DNA of 64,000 nucleotides, from NCBI GenBank assembly GCA_035578155.1, contig JAPWDM010000007.1, positions 36,182,413-36,246,412 of the forward strand, given 5' to 3'. A program made the position numbers and the translations under genes. Position 1 is the stretch's first letter, and each line of letters begins with the position of its first letter. Under the pieces are notes generated by a model. The model was not told where the DNA came from. It was given only the letters and a program-made list of their open reading frames with translations, and searched no databases. This DNA is from Brachynemurus nebulosus (taxonomy: Eukaryota > Arthropoda > Insecta > Neuroptera > Myrmeleontidae). Shown one piece after another: positions 60,660 to 64,000 of the stretch.

Positions 60660-63346
60660 CTAGGAATCAAAAATTAAATCCAAAATTCAAACACTAAAAT
60701 AATATTATTATGTATTTTCAAATACACTTTTTATACATTATTTATTTTGATAAAACTTGTTACTTATATAATATATAAATACGTATTACGATATTCAAAA
60801 TTCAAATAGTGACATCTATACGGATCAAAATTAACGAAGAGTGTTTGTAATAATAGAATAAACTAAAAAAAATCGTTATATTTGTAAATGTATATTTCTA
60901 ATTTAAGATAAATAGGAAAAATGATCCATATTCTCATTTCCTTTAAACTAAAATAAATTAATAGATCAACTTCACAACTCTCACAATTTTTCCGCGTAAT
61001 CCGACGCTTAAGAATATTTCACACTGTAAAAAATTGGTGACAAAATGTCTAAAAAGCATAAATTTTTTTTTAAATTATCAGTGTATTTTTAAAAAATCAG
61101 TATATTCTTAGGCACTTTGATATATATTCATTTTTCCTGTTTAATATTCAACTAAAAATTTTATAAAAAATTTACGTAAAACACTAGAAAAAATTTGAAC
61201 ATCATGTGTATTTTTCATTCAATTTTGTAAAACTACACTTCTATCAGCGTAAAATTTATTACACTAATGTAATTTTACGTATTTTTGCAACGTATTCGTT
61301 ACAGTGCATAAATTATTAACAGTTATTACTTAAAGCCTGTACAAAGTGAGTTAAAAAATGTCCGTACTGAAAGAAAAAACGAGAGCTTGAAGCGATGAAA
61401 TCATTAATCCAACTATAACAGAATGGATTTGTGATAGAATCCTTTGTAGAATTAATCAAAAAATTCTAGGTTCGCATAAACTAAGTACTTCGAAAAATCA
61501 AAATTAAAATTCTCTTATTAACACTTTAAAATTCCAGTTATCTATACACAAAGGATACAGTAGACAATATTTTTATACAGTAATAAACACACTTAACACA
61601 TGATTAACTATCGCTTAAACTAAAGCAAGAATATTTTATAAACTTTATGAAAATAATAAATATAAAATCTCTGAAATGTACATTCCTAATCTAGTCATTC
61701 ATCCTGTTTTTGTGCTATATAATAATTATATATATCTTCGGAACTTAGCTAATCACTTTAAGTAACTCATTTGGTTGAGTAATTCGATTGTTGAGTGCAA
61801 GTGGTTTTAATTTTTTTTTTTGAAATTTTCGTAACGGTTGATTGTATTTGGTTTAGTCGTGTGCCTTGTACAAATTTTGTCAATGAATTTCGATATGTTA
61901 CCGCCAATTCCAAAAATTCGTTTTGGAATATATGGAAGAAAGATAAAAAGAGGGAAGAAGGTAAGAGTTGCTTCAAACTCACTTTTCCTAAGCGGGGTTA
62001 TTTGAATTAAAAAATTATTGGTAATTTGCGTTATAATAATTTATTTGAAAAAATACCGTTATATTTTATGTTAATTCATTGGATTTTAATAATCCAGATT
62101 TGCCCTTTATAATTGGAATTAATGAGAGTCAAATTTCGAATAAATTTTTCTGATAATTATTCTAAATTATTCACTGTAACAGTCCGAACCAAATCTAAAA
62201 TATTTTTGTCTAAAACTATTTGATTAAATTTATAGTAAAAATTTTTATGTTTTTGTTTTATTATAAGAATTATAAGTACTTCAAATTCTTTGAAATCATC
62301 AACTGTACTTTATTTTTAAATTTTTAAAGGTTAATTAATGATTGTTTTTAATATATAGTGTTCAAAATGTCAAAATTTGAACCAGTACTGACGCATAATT
62401 TGTGAGATACATACAGCTAACGAGAAAGTTTCTAAAACACATCGAAAACATAAATGCGTTCTACGAAAGATTAAACGATAAAAAACTTTAACTCTTTAAG
62501 AACATTTAAAGTATAAAATCAACAACTTCTGGCATATAGTATCTTATTAATTTTAAGGGAAATGTATTGGAATTTATGTTAGTCATACTGAATATTATTT
62601 AAACGTTCATTTTTTGTGATGAAATTATTTTTTAGTTATCAAATGAGTTTTATCACAATAATGTTAACTAATTAAAACAGAATTTTTTAACAGTGGCCAT
62701 AGACTAAAATATTCTATGTGTGTGCCAGCATTAACAGTAAACACAATTTTTTTTTAACATGGATATGTGTTTGGACTCGAGTGCAGTTGAAAAATTTCGT
62801 GATGTTTAAAAGTAGCATCAGAAAAAATTAGACGATCTTCATAGAATCGAGTACCACTGAACTATAAAAAACAAATTATAAAAGTTAGACTATATAAAAG
62901 TCTGGTGTCGTTGCTATTTAATGAACTACTGATTTAAAATAATAAACAAATTCAAACAATTATTTTGTTTAGTTTGTTTAATTTATCCAGAGTACACTTG
63001 GTGTCATTTTATTCCAGAGAATTTAACATGAATATGATTTTTGGCTGGGGTATACGCGAATGCAAACGAGTAAACCCGATAAGTAGCTAATGTACGTTGT
63101 TGTCTCTGTTTATACGTATTCAACTACAAAACATGTTTATGATTTAATGTTTTTTCCGGGCAGCGGAGAAAATTTGCTCACTGTACTGCAAAGTAAACAT
63201 TAATTAATTTTTAGATTTCGAAAAAAAAGTTTCATAGTTAACCCAAAACACAAAAAGACAAATATGGTAATTGTGCACTAGTGTCGTTAAATTTGAAAAA
63301 ATTCCAATTTTTTGGTTTCCTTTTTTGGTTTTGTATGCATGTGTAT
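60660..63346. other. Unassigned AT-rich DNA with one candidate exon
   Basis: Largely A/T runs. Apart from the candidate exon at 61857-61960 no gene, RNA or bounded element was found. Confidence 0.45.
61857..61960 (+). CDS. Candidate internal exon (104 nt), unknown product
   Basis: Bounded by an acceptor-like GTATTTGGTTTAG (AG at 61855-61856) and an excellent donor GAAGAAG|GTAAGAG (GT at 61961). The frame through it is open, giving RVPCTNFVNEFRYVTAN then SKNSFWNIWKKDKKREE. Its phase does not match the donor at 57792, so it does not directly join the Cys-rich exon. A chance combination is possible because single splice strings are common in this composition. Confidence 0.2.
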
Positions 63347-63464
63347 CAAAGTAGAAGTATATTGTCAAAACTAACTAAACTAATCTAACCTTAACTAATC
63401 TCACCACCTAGTTTTTAGGCCAAAGTTGAAGTATATTTTCAGAACTAACTAAACTAACCTAGCC
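63347..63464 (+). repeat. Tandem 74 bp repeat interrupted by a TTAA element
   Basis: Units start CAAAGTAGAAGTATATTGTC (63347) and CAAAGTTGAAGTATATTTTC (63421), both followed by AACTAACTAAACTAA.CTA. The second is cut at its TTAA by the element that follows. The first keeps the uninterrupted ACCTTAACTAATC. Confidence 0.85.
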
Positions 63465-64000
63465 TTAAGGTACCAGCACAGTGTGATTGTACGAAAAATA
63501 GTCAATTTTCGCGATTTTTTTCGGATGGATAGGATGGGGGAATGGAGATATGTGTCTTAAAAAAGTGTCTTATAAAAAGGGTAGATATTGGTGTCCACGA
63601 TTGCGGCCGCAGTTTTCACTTGGGAAAGAAAATCAAATAGATTACCAATCTGCAGGTAAGCCGCTGTGTACCTATGGGAGCTTTCTTTTCGAAATCTTCC
63701 TATTTTTCCCCACGAAAACCTATAAAAAATTTTGTACCTTTTATTCAAACTGCCGCCATTTTTTCAAATTTCAAAAAAAGCTCCCATAGGTACATAGCGG
63801 CTTACATACAGATTAATAATCTATTTGATTTTTTTTTCCCAGATGAAAACTGCGGCCGCAATCGTGGGCACCGATTTCAGTCCTCTTTAAAGACACTTTT
63901 TTCAAAAACATATAATAATTATAAAAAATAAATAAATAAATAGTGGTATTAATCGTAAAAAAAAATTCGTTCCCATTCCCCCATCCTATCCATCCGAAAA
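63465..64000. mobile_element. TTAA-flanked fold-back element, family T3, copy 2 (runs off the window)
   Basis: TTAA (63465-63468) then GGTACCAGCACAGTGTGATT; body collinear with 23441-24155, mirrored around 63755. The window ends inside the right arm at CCATCCTATCCATCCGAAAA, roughly 50-60 bp before the expected terminus. Compared with copy 1, part of each arm is shorter. ORFs within are by-products of the palindrome. Confidence 0.92.

Noticed and set aside
63550..63931. Frames of 79, 63 and 85 codons on both strands
   Set aside because: They lie inside the fold-back element and mirror each other because of the palindrome.

Overview
The window is AT-rich eukaryotic nuclear DNA, and nothing in it looks prokaryotic: no dense ORFs, operons or Shine-Dalgarno spacing. 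Intron-type splice motifs, a processed (poly-A tailed) pseudogene, hAT, TTAA-target and mariner-type MITEs, long microsatellites and a short TTAGG run fit an arthropod, most likely an insect. The order cannot be fixed from the sequence. No intact conventional gene is recognisable. The window reads as a gene desert or very large intron built largely from mobile-element debris.

Layout. 1-4.6 kb: unassigned AT-rich DNA with one copy of dispersed family R1. 4.6-7.5 kb: a mariner-type MITE, then a TTAA-flanked MITE with a doubled right end abutting a ~165 bp tandem repeat. 8.5-9 kb: family R2. 12.5-15.3 kb: R1, a hAT element inserted in family R3, and a second TTAA family. 18.6-22.6 kb: R2, a tiny MITE, a complete hAT element carrying R1 inside, and a truncated hAT copy. 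23.4-24.2 kb: a near-perfect fold-back element with TTAA ends, with a second copy running off the right edge (63.5-64.0 kb). 26.3-27.1 kb: the ~168 bp tandem repeat interrupted by a GC-rich insert. 27.6-33.4 kb: four hAT elements, two of them packed with CTTGGT minisatellite. 39.3-40.1 kb: the second copy of the first TTAA family. 43.3-43.8 kb: the processed pseudogene. 50.5-51.8 kb: direct repeats around a tRNA-like gene, then a piggyBac-like end. 57.3-57.8 kb: a second, homologous tRNA-like unit and a cysteine-rich exon-like ORF. 58.9-60.7 kb: a hAT element carrying a transposase remnant, next to a tandemly duplicated, possibly coding segment.

Most elements are delimited by terminal inverted repeats together with matching target-site duplications (8 bp for hAT, TTAA, TA), so their ends are read directly from the bases. 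The strongest overall pattern is a set of hAT families sharing a TAGNGATG terminus, each with its own dense internal repeat motif. Coding calls are weak: three exon-like ORFs (57668, 60646 on the minus strand, 61857) and one long unexplained ORF (25445) are offered as candidates only.
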